From contig CBINGZ010000030.1 in NCBI GenBank assembly GCA_966250335.1, forward strand, positions 1 to 64,000: a stretch of 64,000 nt of DNA, read 5' to 3'. Positions 9,461-18,317 of the stretch are shown here, piece after piece (positions within the stretch are counted from its first letter, which is position 1; each line of letters opens with the position of its first letter). The notes below the pieces were generated by a model. It was not told where the DNA came from and ran no database searches. It worked only from the letters and a program-made list of their open reading frames with translations. The position numbers and the translations under genes were made by a program. The stretch comes from OLB7 sp966250335. Lineage in GTDB: Bacteria; Bacteroidota; Ignavibacteria; OLB7.

Positions 9461-10627
9461 ATGAAAGCCGTCTGCTGGCACGGGTCCGGTGACGTACGCG
9501 TCGAGAACGTCCCCGACCCCACGATCCTGAATCCTCGCGATGCGATTATTCAGGTCACATCGACCGCGATATGCGGCTCCGATCTCCATATCTACAACGG
9601 CCATATCCCGACGATGAAGAAGGGGGATATCCTGGGGCACGAGTTCATGGGGATCGTCGTGGAGGTCGGCAGGGAGAATCACGGACTGAAAAAGGGGGAG
9701 AGAGTCATCGTCCCGGCGACGATCGCCTGCGGCGGATGCTTCTTCTGCAGAGCGACCCTCTGGTCGCTCTGCGATAATTCGAACCCGAACGCCGGTATGG
9801 CCGAGACCCTCTACGGGGCGGCCGGCGCCGGGCTCTTCGGGTTCTCCCATCTCTTCGGCGGCTATGCGGGGGGGCAGGCCGAATACGTGCGCGTCCCGTA
9901 CGCCGACGTCAACACCATGAGGGTGCCGGAGGGACTTGCCGACGAGCAGGTCCTTTTCCTGACCGACATCTTCCCCACCGGCTACATGGCCGCCGAGAAC
10001 TGCGCGATTCAACCGGGCGATACCGTCGCGGTATGGGGATGCGGCCCGGTAGGTCAGTTCGCGATACGAAGCGCCTTCCTCCTCGGGGCCGAACGGGTGA
10101 TCGCGATCGATCACTATCCCGAACGTCTCGCCCTGGCCGCGGACGCCGGCGCGGAGATCGTCGACTACGAGGATGTCGACCTGCTGGAGCTGCTGAAGGA
10201 ACGGACCGGCGGCCGGGGCCCGGATGCCTGCATCGATGCCGTCGGCATGGAGGCGCACGGGGCGACCGCCGCGGCTCTCTACGACTACGCGAAGCAGGCG
10301 GTGCGGATGGAGAACGACAGACCGAACGTCCTCCGGCAGGCGATCCAGGCGTGCCGCAAGGGAGGGACCGTGTCGATCCCCGGCATGTACGGCGGCTTCG
10401 TCGACAAGATCCCGCTGGGGGCCGCCTTCAACAAGGGGCTCACGCTCAAAATGGGCCCCACGCATATGCACAGATATATGGAGCCGCTGCTGCGGACGAT
10501 CGTCGAGGGGCGCATCGATCCGAGGTTCGTCATCAGCCACAGGCTCCGTCTGGATCACGCTCCGTCCGGCTACGATATGTTCAACGGCAAGGAGAACGGC
10601 TGCGTCAAGATCGTGATGACGCCGTGA
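9461..10627 (+). CDS. Zinc-dependent alcohol dehydrogenase, formaldehyde-dehydrogenase-like
   Basis: A 388-residue medium-chain dehydrogenase. The ATG at 9461 gives the typical start MKAVCWHGSGDVRVENVPDP. Catalytic zinc ligands are seen in CGSDLHIYNGHIP and GHEFMGIV (Cys and His-Glu). The structural zinc site is reduced: CGGCFFCRATLWSLC has the Cys run CxxCxxCx6C. The NAD-binding Rossmann motif is VAVWGCGPVGQFAI near residue 190. The insertion GAAGAGLFGFSHLFGGYAGG is typical of the glutathione-independent formaldehyde dehydrogenase subgroup. Members oxidise aldehydes or alcohols with NAD. It is followed about 90 bp later by an unrelated NAD-dependent oxidoreductase, in a stress and redox gene run. 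The exact substrate is not evident. Confidence 0.88.
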   Translation: MKAVCWHGSGDVRVENVPDPTILNPRDAIIQVTSTAICGSDLHIYNGHIPTMKKGDILGHEFMGIVVEVGRENHGLKKGERVIVPATIACGGCFFCRATLWSLCDNSNPNAGMAETLYGAAGAGLFGFSHLFGGYAGGQAEYVRVPYADVNTMRVPEGLADEQVLFLTDIFPTGYMAAENCAIQPGDTVAVWGCGPVGQFAIRSAFLLGAERVIAIDHYPERLALAADAGAEIVDYEDVDLLELLKERTGGRGPDACIDAVGMEAHGATAAALYDYAKQAVRMENDRPNVLRQAIQACRKGGTVSIPGMYGGFVDKIPLGAAFNKGLTLKMGPTHMHRYMEPLLRTIVEGRIDPRFVISHRLRLDHAPSGYDMFNGKENGCVKIVMTP

Positions 10628-10719
10628 CGATATCCCTTCCCCGGTCGTGAGGATGATCGCAACAGGAGAGATGACGACTACACAACGCCGATAACGGCAA
10701 TTCTCATAATCGAACGACA

Positions 10720-11847
10720 ATGGCAAAGGAACGATCAAGGAGCGGATCAAGGAAGATCCGCTATGCAGTGGTGGGGCTGGGCCACATAGCGCAGGCGGCG
10801 GTGCTCCCTGCCTTCGCCCATGCCGGGAACTCGGAACTGACGGCGCTGGTATCCGGTGATCCGACAAAACTCAAGAAGCTGGGGAAGAAGTACGGCGTCT
10901 CCGCCCTCTACTCCTACGACGACTACGATGCGCTGCTGAAGAGCGGTACGATCGACGCCGTTTATATCGCACTCCCAAACAGCATGCATCGCTCCTACAC
11001 CATCCGCGCGGCAAGAGCAGGGGTTCATGTCCTCTGCGAAAAGCCGATGGCGGTGGATGAGAAGGAGTGCGAGGCGATGATCCGCGCATGCGAGCATGGG
11101 GGCGTCAAACTCATGACCGCCTATCGCCTCCATTTCGACGACGCGAACCTGAAGGCTGCGGAGATCGCGGCAAGCGGGAAACTGGGTGATCCCCGGATCT
11201 TCAACTCCATCTTCACCATGCAGGTGCAGCCGGGGAACATCCGCGTGAAGAAGGAGATGGGGGGCGGCACGCTCTACGACATCGGCATCTACTGCATCAA
11301 CGCCGCCCGCTATATATTCCGCGCGGAGCCGGTGGAGGTGACCGCCTTCACGGCGAACAGCGGCGACGAGCGGTTCAGGGAGGTCGAGGAGATGGTGGGA
11401 GCGGTGATAAGATTTCCCGAGGATCGCATTGCGACCTTCGTCACCAGTTTCGGCGCCGCCGACCAGGGTGTCTATACGGTCGTCGGAACGAAGGGATCGC
11501 TGACGGTGGAGAAGGCGTACGAGTATATCGGCGAGGCGAAGCATCGGCTGACGATAGGAACCAGGGAGAAAGAGACGACCTTCCCATCGAGCGACCAGTT
11601 CGCGCCGGAGCTTCTTCACTTCTCGCAATGCATCCTTGAGGATCGCGACCCGGAGCCCTCGGGCCGTGAGGGGGCGCTCGACGTGGAGATCATCCGCGCC
11701 CTCTACAAGTCCGCCGAAACCGGCAGACCGGTACGCCTCGACCTGCCGCAGCGGAAGACGCGGCCGACGACCGAACTGGAGACCCGCCGCCCGCCCGTCA
11801 AGAAGCAGCAGATCGTGAAGTCGAAGAAACCCTCGAAAGGAACATGA
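10720..11847 (+). CDS. Gfo/Idh/MocA family NAD(P)-dependent oxidoreductase
   Basis: A 375-residue cytoplasmic oxidoreductase. Residues 12-130 form the Rossmann domain with YAVVGLGHIAQAAVLPAF, and the family signature CEKPMAVDE supplies the active-site Lys around residue 107. The C-terminal alpha/beta domain has GGGTLYDIGIYCINAARY, the usual substrate pocket. Such enzymes oxidise or reduce sugars and related polyols (glucose-fructose oxidoreductase group). There is no Tat signal, unlike periplasmic GFOR. The last 30 residues are unusually basic and Pro-rich (RRPPVKKQQIVKSKK), an extension beyond the family core. The next gene, a PQQ-type sugar dehydrogenase, starts 11 bp downstream, so a shared sugar-oxidation role is plausible. 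Confidence 0.88.
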   Translation: MAKERSRSGSRKIRYAVVGLGHIAQAAVLPAFAHAGNSELTALVSGDPTKLKKLGKKYGVSALYSYDDYDALLKSGTIDAVYIALPNSMHRSYTIRAARAGVHVLCEKPMAVDEKECEAMIRACEHGGVKLMTAYRLHFDDANLKAAEIAASGKLGDPRIFNSIFTMQVQPGNIRVKKEMGGGTLYDIGIYCINAARYIFRAEPVEVTAFTANSGDERFREVEEMVGAVIRFPEDRIATFVTSFGAADQGVYTVVGTKGSLTVEKAYEYIGEAKHRLTIGTREKETTFPSSDQFAPELLHFSQCILEDRDPEPSGREGALDVEIIRALYKSAETGRPVRLDLPQRKTRPTTELETRRPPVKKQQIVKSKKPSKGT

Positions 11848-11858
11848 GGAGGTGACAC

Positions 11859-13043
11859 ATGCATCGCATCGCCCCGCTTTTCAACAGATTCCCCCTGATG
11901 GGAATCGTCGTGCTCTTCTGGATGACGGCCGGAGCCTGCGGCAAACCGCCCAAGGGAGAGGGTGAGGGTGAGATCGTCACCCCCTCCGGAGACGACGGCG
12001 CAGCGACCGTCCGGTTCCGTGTGGAGACGGTGGCGGGAGGCCTGAACGTCCCGTGGGATCTGAAGTTCGCTCCCGACGGCAGGATCTTCTTTACCGAACG
12101 CCCCGGACGCCTGCGGGTGATCGTGGCCGGAACGCTGCACGAGGAGCCGGTGGCGACGCTCGATGACGTGGAGTCGAACCAGGAGACCGGATTGATGGGG
12201 CTGGTCCTTCACCCCGACTTCGCCGCCAACGGCTTCCTCTACATGGCCTATGCCTACGCCGGGGATGGAACGAACGTGCGGGTGGTGCGATACCGTGAAT
12301 CGGGAAACAGCCTGACGGATCGCAGAACGATCATCGAGGGAATCCCCGCCGCCAGATTCCATGCCGGCTGTCGCCTCTCGTTCGGACCCGACGGCAAACT
12401 CTACATCACGACGGGCGACGCGACCAGGCCCGACCTGGCGCAGCAGCTCGGCTCCCTCGCCGGCAAGACCCTCCGCCTGAACGACGACGGCTCGGTCCCC
12501 TCCGACAACCCGTTCGTCGGCCGGAGCGGCGCACGACCCGAGGTATGGTCCTACGGCCACAGGAACTCCCAGGGGCTCGCCTGGCAGCCCGGCGCCGGGC
12601 TGATGTTCCAGACCGAACATGGTCCCTCGGGATCGGATGGACCGGGAGGGGGGGACGAGGTGAATATCGTCGAACGGGCAAGGAACTACGGGTGGCCCGT
12701 CGTCCATCACAAGGAGTCTCGCGAAGGGATGGAATCTCCGCTCCTTGAATACACCCCCGCCGTGGCGCCGGGAGGCTGCACCTTTTATCAGGGGACGATA
12801 TTCCCTCAACTGAAGGGGAATTTCCTCTTCGCCTGTCTGAGAGGTGAATGCATCATCCGGGTCGTCCTCGACGGCCGGACCGTCGTCTCGCAGGAACGAT
12901 GGTTCACCGAGGAGTACGGCAGAATCCGCGACGTGATCGAAGGCCCCGACGGCATGATCTACTTCACGACGTCCAACCGCGACGGACGTGGAACCCCGGC
13001 AAGAGATGACGACCGGATTCTCCGCCTTGCCCCGGTCCGATAA
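11859..13043 (+). CDS. PQQ-dependent sugar dehydrogenase-like lipoprotein (GSDH family)
   Basis: A 394-residue protein with a lipoprotein signal (MGIVVLFWMTAGAC, lipobox Cys27), so it is anchored in the envelope. The rest is a six-bladed beta-propeller of the soluble aldose/glucose-sorbosone dehydrogenase type: VAGGLNVPWDLKFAPDGRIF, RPGRLRVI, GLMGLVLHPDF, HAGCRLSFGPDGKLYITTGDA, RPEVWSYGHRNSQGL and a last blade with GPDGMIYFTTSNRDGRG. The conserved His and Arg residues that bind PQQ and calcium in the family appear present. It begins 11 bp after the Gfo/Idh gene and has a GAGGAGG site (GAGGAGGTGACACATG). Periplasmic sugar oxidation feeding electrons to the respiratory chain is the expected role. 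Confidence 0.88.
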   Translation: MHRIAPLFNRFPLMGIVVLFWMTAGACGKPPKGEGEGEIVTPSGDDGAATVRFRVETVAGGLNVPWDLKFAPDGRIFFTERPGRLRVIVAGTLHEEPVATLDDVESNQETGLMGLVLHPDFAANGFLYMAYAYAGDGTNVRVVRYRESGNSLTDRRTIIEGIPAARFHAGCRLSFGPDGKLYITTGDATRPDLAQQLGSLAGKTLRLNDDGSVPSDNPFVGRSGARPEVWSYGHRNSQGLAWQPGAGLMFQTEHGPSGSDGPGGGDEVNIVERARNYGWPVVHHKESREGMESPLLEYTPAVAPGGCTFYQGTIFPQLKGNFLFACLRGECIIRVVLDGRTVVSQERWFTEEYGRIRDVIEGPDGMIYFTTSNRDGRGTPARDDDRILRLAPVR

Positions 13044-13052
13044 CCGATAACG

Positions 13053-13095
13053 AACGGGGATGAAGCCGGCCGTACGACCTGCTTCATCCCCGTTC
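13053..13095. terminator. Bidirectional hairpin terminator between convergent genes
   Basis: A perfect 14-bp stem (AACGGGGATGAAGC and its complement) with a 15-nt loop, placed between the ends of the sugar dehydrogenase gene and the convergent catalase gene. It is followed on the plus strand by CCCTTTGAAT, a weak T-rich stretch. Confidence 0.75.
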
Positions 13096-13152
13096 CCTTT
13101 GAATCTTCACACGATATTTCTACATCTTCTCCTCCCTGCAGGACACCGCAAT

Positions 13153-14223
13153 CTATTTGGAGGGTGTCCGGCGCGTCGATCCTCCCTTCGTCCCCCCTCT
13201 CGAACCCCGCTCCGCGCCACGCGGCTGCCGTTTCACGGCGGCGGGTCCCGTGTCTCCGTCGGTGATCCCGATCGGCCCGGCAAGAACCTGCTGCGGGTAC
13301 TCGGACCACTGGCTTTCTCCGGCCGGGGCCGCGCTGTTGACCTCGGCGCTCCGCTGCTCGCTCAGCTGCTGACTCATATCCTCCGTCTGCTCCAGTGTCA
13401 TGCTGCTTCCCGTGATCGGTTGACCTATCAGGCCGTGCGTTTCCACGACATGGGCCACCGGATCTTCCACATAGACCCAGCTCTCCCCCGGTCCCCACGG
13501 CCCCTGCCCCTCGTTCCACGGCCCCCTGGCGCTCGCTCCGTTGGACATGTTGAAGTAGAGATGGGTGTAGCGCGGGTCCCCCTGAAGGATTCCGGGGGGG
13601 AAGTTCGGCTCCAGCGTCTCCAGGGCCGCCGTGAACATCTGCATATGCGCGACTTCACGGGTCATGAGGAACCGAAGCGTTTCATGGATGTAGGGATCGT
13701 CGGTGAACTGCATCAGATACTCGTAGACGATCTTCGCGCGCGACTCCGCCCCGATATTCGAACGAAGATCGACGCTCAGATCGCCGTTGGCGTTGACGAA
13801 CGCTCCCGACCAGGGAACGCCGTGGCTGTCGGTGACCATCGGCCCTCCCCCGGACATCACGAAGAAATGGGGATGCATCGCTTCGTGAATGTACTGCTCC
13901 TTCGCCGTCTTGCCGTCCAGAAGCTTCGTCAGATCGGCCTGCTCCGCAGCATCCTTCAGCTCGCCGTTGACTCCGTTGAGGAGCATCGTAATGGTTGCTC
14001 CCACGATCTCCAGATGACTGAATTCCTCAGTCGCGATATCCATCAGCAGGTCGTATTTGTCGGGGTACGAATTCCGTACGCCGAACGCCTGCGTGAAGTA
14101 CTGCATCGCAGCCTTCAATTCACCGTTGCCGCCGCCGAACTGCTCCAGAAGGAGCTTGGCGAACCGGGGGTCCGGGGCCGAAACACGCGCATTGAACTGC
14201 AATTCCTTGACATGATGGAACAT
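13153..14223 (-). CDS. Manganese (non-haem) catalase
   Basis: A 356-residue dimanganese catalase, which converts hydrogen peroxide to water and oxygen in the cytoplasm. The ferritin-like core carries the metal ligands: Glu in LLLEQFGGGNGEL, the ATEEFSHLEIVGA block (Glu and His), Glu in SNIGAESRAKIVYEYL, and MTREVAHMQMF (Glu and His). The C-terminal 80 residues (from about 275) are low-complexity, Gln-, Gly- and Arg-rich, as in KatN-like proteins of soil bacteria. It is convergent with the oxidoreductase run and divergent from proS, with a 280-bp divergent promoter region. Its presence beside DUF892 and SRPBCC genes supports an oxidative or desiccation stress island. Confidence 0.93.
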   Translation of the reverse strand: MFHHVKELQFNARVSAPDPRFAKLLLEQFGGGNGELKAAMQYFTQAFGVRNSYPDKYDLLMDIATEEFSHLEIVGATITMLLNGVNGELKDAAEQADLTKLLDGKTAKEQYIHEAMHPHFFVMSGGGPMVTDSHGVPWSGAFVNANGDLSVDLRSNIGAESRAKIVYEYLMQFTDDPYIHETLRFLMTREVAHMQMFTAALETLEPNFPPGILQGDPRYTHLYFNMSNGASARGPWNEGQGPWGPGESWVYVEDPVAHVVETHGLIGQPITGSSMTLEQTEDMSQQLSEQRSAEVNSAAPAGESQWSEYPQQVLAGPIGITDGDTGPAAVKRQPRGAERGSRGGTKGGSTRRTPSK

Positions 14224-14503
14224 GGCCTCCTCCGGTTAATTGGATGGTAACGAATCATGGTGGCCGACGTCTGTACCGACGCCGGTCAAGTGGCAACACC
14301 CCTCCATCACGGCGAGTTCCGAGAATGGCGTGATGTTACGATATTCTCACACCGGCTCCGGCACGGCCTCTCCGAAACACAAGAAACGGGAGGGCATCGT
14401 ATCTTCACCCCCTTCCGGATCGACGTCGGACGCCGGTATACGGCATCCGGACCGCATCGAGCCGGGAATAATATCCTGCGATATATCACGGAGATCGAAC
14501 AGA

Positions 14504-16207
14504 GTGCGCTGGTCCAACATCTTCATCCCCACCCTTCGCGACGACCCGGCCGACGCCGAGGTCGCAAGTCACAAACTGCTCGTTCGCGCGGGCTACATCC
14601 GCCAGCTGACATCCGGCGTCTACTCCCTTCTCCCACTGGCGCATCGCGTCAGGCTCAAGGTCATGGGGATCATCCGCGAGGAAATGAACGGGATCGGCGG
14701 ACAGGAGTTCCTTCTGCCGGCGCTTCACCCGGCCGAGATCTGGAAGGAGTCGGGACGGTGGGAAGTGATGGGAGAGAACATGTTCAGGCTGCGCGACAGA
14801 CGCGGCGCGGATATGGGACTCGGCATGACGCATGAGGAGATCTTCACCTCCATCATCAGGAACGCAATCGGCTCCTACAGACAGCTCCCCCAGATCTGGT
14901 ATCAGATGCAGACGAAGTTCCGCGACGAGCCGAGACCGAAGTCGGGCCTGCTCCGCGTGCGGGAGTTCACGATGAAGGACGCCTACTCCTTCGACGTCGA
15001 CCAGGAGGGACTCGACCGCGCCTTCGACGCGCACCACGGCGCGTATGCCCGGATCTTCACCCGCTGCGGGCTGGAGTTCGCGGGGGTGGAGGCGAGCTCC
15101 GGCGCGATGGGAGGGAGCCGCTCGGTGGAGTTCATGGTCCGCACCGACGCGGGAGAGGACGATATAGCGCGATGCACCCGATGCGACTACGCGGCCAACG
15201 TCGAGAAGGCCCTCTCGCGTCTGCCCGAACTCCCGGACGGAGATCGGCTCTCCGCTCCGGAGGAGTTCCCCACCCCCGGCGTCAGGACGATCGACGACCT
15301 TGTCCGGTTCCCCGGCGGGGCGGCCGCGGAATATCAGATCAAGACACTTGTCTACGTCGCCGACGGCTCGACGATCCTGGTGCTCCTGCGCGGTGATCAT
15401 GAGCTGAACGAGACGAAGCTCGCCGACACTATAGGCGCCGTGAACGTCAGGCCGGCGCATCCCGAGGAGATCGTCGCGGCGCTGGGAGCCTCCGCGGGCT
15501 CGCTCGGAGCCGTCGGCGTGGGACGCGAGAGCCACCCCCTGGTGACCATGATCGTCGCCGACGAGACGTTGCGGGGTCGCCAGGGAATGACCACGGGAGC
15601 GAACAGGAACGAGCATCACCTGCGCGGCGTGTCGGTCGATCGCGATATAATTGTCGGCCGATGGAGCTCGCTCAGGACGGTGAAACAAGGAGAAGGGTGC
15701 CCGAAGTGCGATGGGGAGCTCGACGTGTTCAAGGCGGTCGAGGTGGGGCATATCTTCAAGCTCGGCACGAAATATTCCGAGAGCATGGGGGCGAACATCC
15801 TGAACGCCGACGGCCGCGAGACGCCGATCGTGATGGGGAGCTACGGCATCGGCGTGGAGCGCCTGATGGCGGCCGCCGTGGAGCTGAACCACGATGCCGC
15901 GGGGATCATCTGGCCGGAGTCGATAGCGCCGTTCAGGGTCGTGGTGACCCCCGTCAACATGAAGTCCGACGAGATCGTGGCGGCGGCAACGCGTATCTAC
16001 GAGGATCTTCTGGCGAAGGGGATCGACGCCCTGCTGGACGACCGCGACGACCGCGCGGGGGTCAAGTTCAACGACGCCGATCTGATCGGCGTCCCGGTGC
16101 GGATCACCGTCGGCAAGAAGGTCGGCGAAGGGATCGTGGAGATCTTCAATCGCAGAACGAGAGAATCGAAGGAGGCGAGGATCGAGGAAGCGGCGGAGAT
16201 GTTGTGA
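14504..16207 (+). CDS. proS: Prolyl-tRNA synthetase, bacterial long form
   Basis: A 567-residue class II aminoacyl-tRNA synthetase (E. coli ProS is 572). I place the start at the GTG at 14504, which gives the family beginning (VRWSNIFIPTLRDDPADAE) and has GGAG about nine bases upstream. The frame stays open 88 codons further upstream, but that part resembles no ProS. Motif 1 is near residues 40-80, motif 2 has QTKFRDEPRPKSGLLRVREF, and motif 3 has GSYGIGVERLMAAAVE near residue 447. The editing (INS) domain lies between motifs 2 and 3 (about residues 220-400), as in the long form that clears Ala-tRNA(Pro). The anticodon-binding domain is at the C-terminus (RVVVTPVNMKSDE, GIDALLDDRDDRAGVKF). 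Confidence 0.96.
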   Translation: MRWSNIFIPTLRDDPADAEVASHKLLVRAGYIRQLTSGVYSLLPLAHRVRLKVMGIIREEMNGIGGQEFLLPALHPAEIWKESGRWEVMGENMFRLRDRRGADMGLGMTHEEIFTSIIRNAIGSYRQLPQIWYQMQTKFRDEPRPKSGLLRVREFTMKDAYSFDVDQEGLDRAFDAHHGAYARIFTRCGLEFAGVEASSGAMGGSRSVEFMVRTDAGEDDIARCTRCDYAANVEKALSRLPELPDGDRLSAPEEFPTPGVRTIDDLVRFPGGAAAEYQIKTLVYVADGSTILVLLRGDHELNETKLADTIGAVNVRPAHPEEIVAALGASAGSLGAVGVGRESHPLVTMIVADETLRGRQGMTTGANRNEHHLRGVSVDRDIIVGRWSSLRTVKQGEGCPKCDGELDVFKAVEVGHIFKLGTKYSESMGANILNADGRETPIVMGSYGIGVERLMAAAVELNHDAAGIIWPESIAPFRVVVTPVNMKSDEIVAAATRIYEDLLAKGIDALLDDRDDRAGVKFNDADLIGVPVRITVGKKVGEGIVEIFNRRTRESKEARIEEAAEML

Positions 16208-16351
16208 TCCGATGACCGAACGATCGGGTCGGATGCGCCGCCGGTGAGAACATTTGTCCGCCGCGTTGTCTATCATCCGACTACACGCTGCAACAGGAGG
16301 CGGAGCCCGCCTGATCCGGGTCGTTCCGAGCCTCCCCGGAGAGACGCGGGC

Positions 16352-16780
16352 TCACCTCTTCTCCCCCATGATCGTCGCCACGATCGTTCTCGGTCCGCCG
16401 CGGTCGCGGTGTTCGCAGAGGTAGATCCCCTGCCATGTGCCGAGCGCCGGTCTCCCCCGCGTGATCGGGACCGAGAGGGAGGCGCCGAGGAGCGACGCCT
16501 TGACGTGGGCCGGCATGTCGTCCGGCCCTTCGTCGGTGTGACGGTAGTAGGAGGCGTTCTCCGGGACCATCACGTTGAAATGACGCTCCATGTCGCCGCG
16601 CACGTCCGGACTCGCGTTCTCGTTGATCGAGAGGGAGGCGGAGGTATGCTGGATGAAGAGATGGAGAATCCCCGCCTCGACCTCACGCAGCTCCGGCAGT
16701 TGATCCAGCACCTCGTCGGTGACGATATGGAACCCGCGGGAGCGGGGCTTCAGGGAGAACCGACGTTGTATCCAGATCAT
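16352..16780 (-). CDS. YjbQ/UPF0047 family protein
   Basis: A 142-residue small beta-rich protein of the YjbQ family (secondary thiamine-phosphate synthase enzyme family), the usual length. The signature HLFIQHTSASLSINENASPDVRGDMERH is visible in parts: IQHTSASLSINENA followed by DVRGDMERH, then the tail GTWQGIYLCEHRDRGGPR. E. coli YjbQ has weak thiamine-phosphate synthase activity, but its true role is unsettled. It is convergent with proS, with a 144-bp gap. It precedes a lipoprotein gene on the same strand only in map order; transcription runs from the lipoprotein side toward it. Confidence 0.88.
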   Translation of the reverse strand: MIWIQRRFSLKPRSRGFHIVTDEVLDQLPELREVEAGILHLFIQHTSASLSINENASPDVRGDMERHFNVMVPENASYYRHTDEGPDDMPAHVKASLLGASLSVPITRGRPALGTWQGIYLCEHRDRGGPRTIVATIMGEKR

Positions 16781-16835
16781 GCGACGTTCGAGAAATCGTA
16801 TCGGTAGAAGATAATGTTGAAGGGGTCGCCGCTCC

Positions 16836-17255
16836 CTACTTTTCCGACGCGACGAATGTTTTCGATCCGATATATCGCCGCCGCGTGTTGAAGAAGCCTT
16901 CCCCCTCCCCCTTCGGATCCTTTCTGAAGACCGTCACCGTGTAGGTTCTGCCGGCGATCAGCGGCGGGGCGTCGCGCATCTCTGAACCGGCCGGAGGAAC
17001 GCCGTAGGTCACGGGGGAGCGCAGGTTGTTCTCGTAGCCCGCTCCTCCCCGCGCCGTCCAGATCGCGCCGATGCCGTCGCCATCCTTCGATCCTTCGTAG
17101 AGGTTGAGTTCGTACGCCGCAGCCGGGGTCCAGGAGATGACCGGCCGCACTCCGCTCCCCACGGTGACGACCGGAACCTGGCTCTCGTCGAACCCGTGCA
17201 TGCCGGCGCAGCCGACAAGTAGAAGGAGGAATGGAGGAAAGAGAAAGTTCTTCAT
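16836..17255 (-). CDS. Small hypothetical lipoprotein
   Basis: A 139-residue protein with a clear lipoprotein signal: MKNFLFPPFLLLLVGC, Cys16 being the lipid site. The mature part is short and beta-rich, with WTPAAAYELNLYEGSKDGDG and RTYTVTVFRKDP, which looks like one immunoglobulin/fibronectin-like sandwich. Its ATG overlaps the stop of the SnoaL-like gene by 4 bp (ATGA), so the two form an operon. No family that I can name with confidence. Confidence 0.65.
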   Translation of the reverse strand: MKNFLFPPFLLLLVGCAGMHGFDESQVPVVTVGSGVRPVISWTPAAAYELNLYEGSKDGDGIGAIWTARGGAGYENNLRSPVTYGVPPAGSEMRDAPPLIAGRTYTVTVFRKDPKGEGEGFFNTRRRYIGSKTFVASEK

Positions 17256-17680
17256 AGCATCCGCCCGTAGTATTCCCTGAAGCCCACGATCTGGTAGCCG
17301 CGCGTCTCGAATGCGATCACGACATATCTCGACCAGTAGTCTCCCTCGGTCAGCGATTCACACTGGAACTCGAAGCTCACGAGGTTTCCGTGCATGGCGA
17401 TATGGTAGGGCTCATGAAGTTTCAGACGTTTCCCCTTACGGGAGTCGTCGAGACATTTGTACGTCATATACATGCGCCCTTGGCTGCCGGAGATGGATCG
17501 ACGGGGCGCCCCGTCGAGAGACCAGAACTCCATATCCGGAGCGAGCATGTCGATATAATCGAGGAAATCCCCCGTCGCCCATCCGTGGGCAAACGCGTCG
17601 AAGGCCGCGCGGGCGGTGCGGAAGGTCTGGCTTCCGGTGTCGATATCGTTCATGGCAGGCAGTATCGATAGATCCGTCAT
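17252..17680 (-). CDS. SnoaL/NTF2-like protein
   Basis: A 142-residue cone-shaped NTF2-like (SnoaL) fold is suggested by the pattern AFAHGWATGDFLDYIDMLAPDMEFW near residues 28-52, then GRMYMTYKCL, and the final beta strands VSFEFQCES and YVVIAFETRGYQIVGFREYYG. A second in-frame ATG at residue 10 (MNDIDTG) is an alternative start. SnoaL-like proteins are small enzymes or binding proteins with a hydrophobic pocket. It is coupled by a 4-bp overlap to the downstream lipoprotein gene. Upstream lies a repeat-rich region without genes. Confidence 0.65.
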   Translation of the reverse strand: MTDLSILPAMNDIDTGSQTFRTARAAFDAFAHGWATGDFLDYIDMLAPDMEFWSLDGAPRRSISGSQGRMYMTYKCLDDSRKGKRLKLHEPYHIAMHGNLVSFEFQCESLTEGDYWSRYVVIAFETRGYQIVGFREYYGRML

Positions 17681-17789
17681 TCAGTGCACGCTGTTCACGC
17701 CCCGAACGGATAATCATTCGAGCATGAGAAGCGATCGGATTCCCGCAGAACGCCAGGCCGACACCATCATCAGGCGATATTACTCCTTG

Positions 17790-18230
17790 AGATAGCGCCG
17801 TAGGCGCGCACCAGATGTACGTAGCCCCGGCAGACACCGGTTGGCGATGTTCGGGCTCATGCGGGCACGAAAATCCCGCATGAAATTACATCGTGGCGAT
17901 GAATTATCGGAGAACGAAGAATGGGCCGCCCCTTCGGGGCTTCAGAATATATAGCCACGACCCGAAGGGCTACAAACAGGCGCTCCCTTCGGGAGCCATC
18001 AACATTGTGCGGGACATCCCTCGAACACATCCCCAGCCCATGTATAGATCTGGGAGAGGCGGCCCCTATGTCCCGATACACACATGTCCCGATACACCTG
18101 TTACCGTTGTCTCCGGTCTATACAGCCCCGAAGGGGCGAACCATTTGCAGCCCCGACATTCCCCCTTGAAATCTTAAGCGCCGAAGGTGCGTCCCATTCT
18201 TCATCTCCCCGTCGATGAAGAGAAAAACGG
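17790..18230. repeat. Interspersed palindromic repeats with CCCCTTCGGGG cores, locus 1
   Basis: The 640-bp gap between 17681 and 18317 holds no convincing gene. It carries at least six variants of a short hairpin core, e.g. CGCCCCTTCGGGGC near 17930, GACCCGAAGGGC, GCTCCCTTCGGGAGC near 17985, AGCCCCGAAGGGGCGAACC near 18123, and AAGCGCCGAAGGTGCGTCCC near 18176. The first copies point one way (GAAGAATGG then the core) and the last point the other way (core then CCATTCTTC), so the block as a whole is an inverted arrangement. The same units recur at 48960-49280. Short ORFs crossing this block are repeat artefacts. Confidence 0.7.
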
Positions 18231-18317
18231 TACGAGACTCCAACGTCCCAGGAGATTATAACATCGCATAGCATTACAAATGATCGCCGGGCTCATACTG
18301 AATCCCTTAGCGATGTT

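Noticed and set aside
14240..14503. An 88-codon N-terminal extension of prolyl-tRNA synthetase
   Set aside because: No similarity to ProS; the GTG at 14504 with GGAG upstream gives the normal N-terminus.
17893..18177. Short overlapping open frames in the region 17857-18177
   Set aside because: They translate the palindromic repeat units, have no ribosome sites, and exist on both strands.
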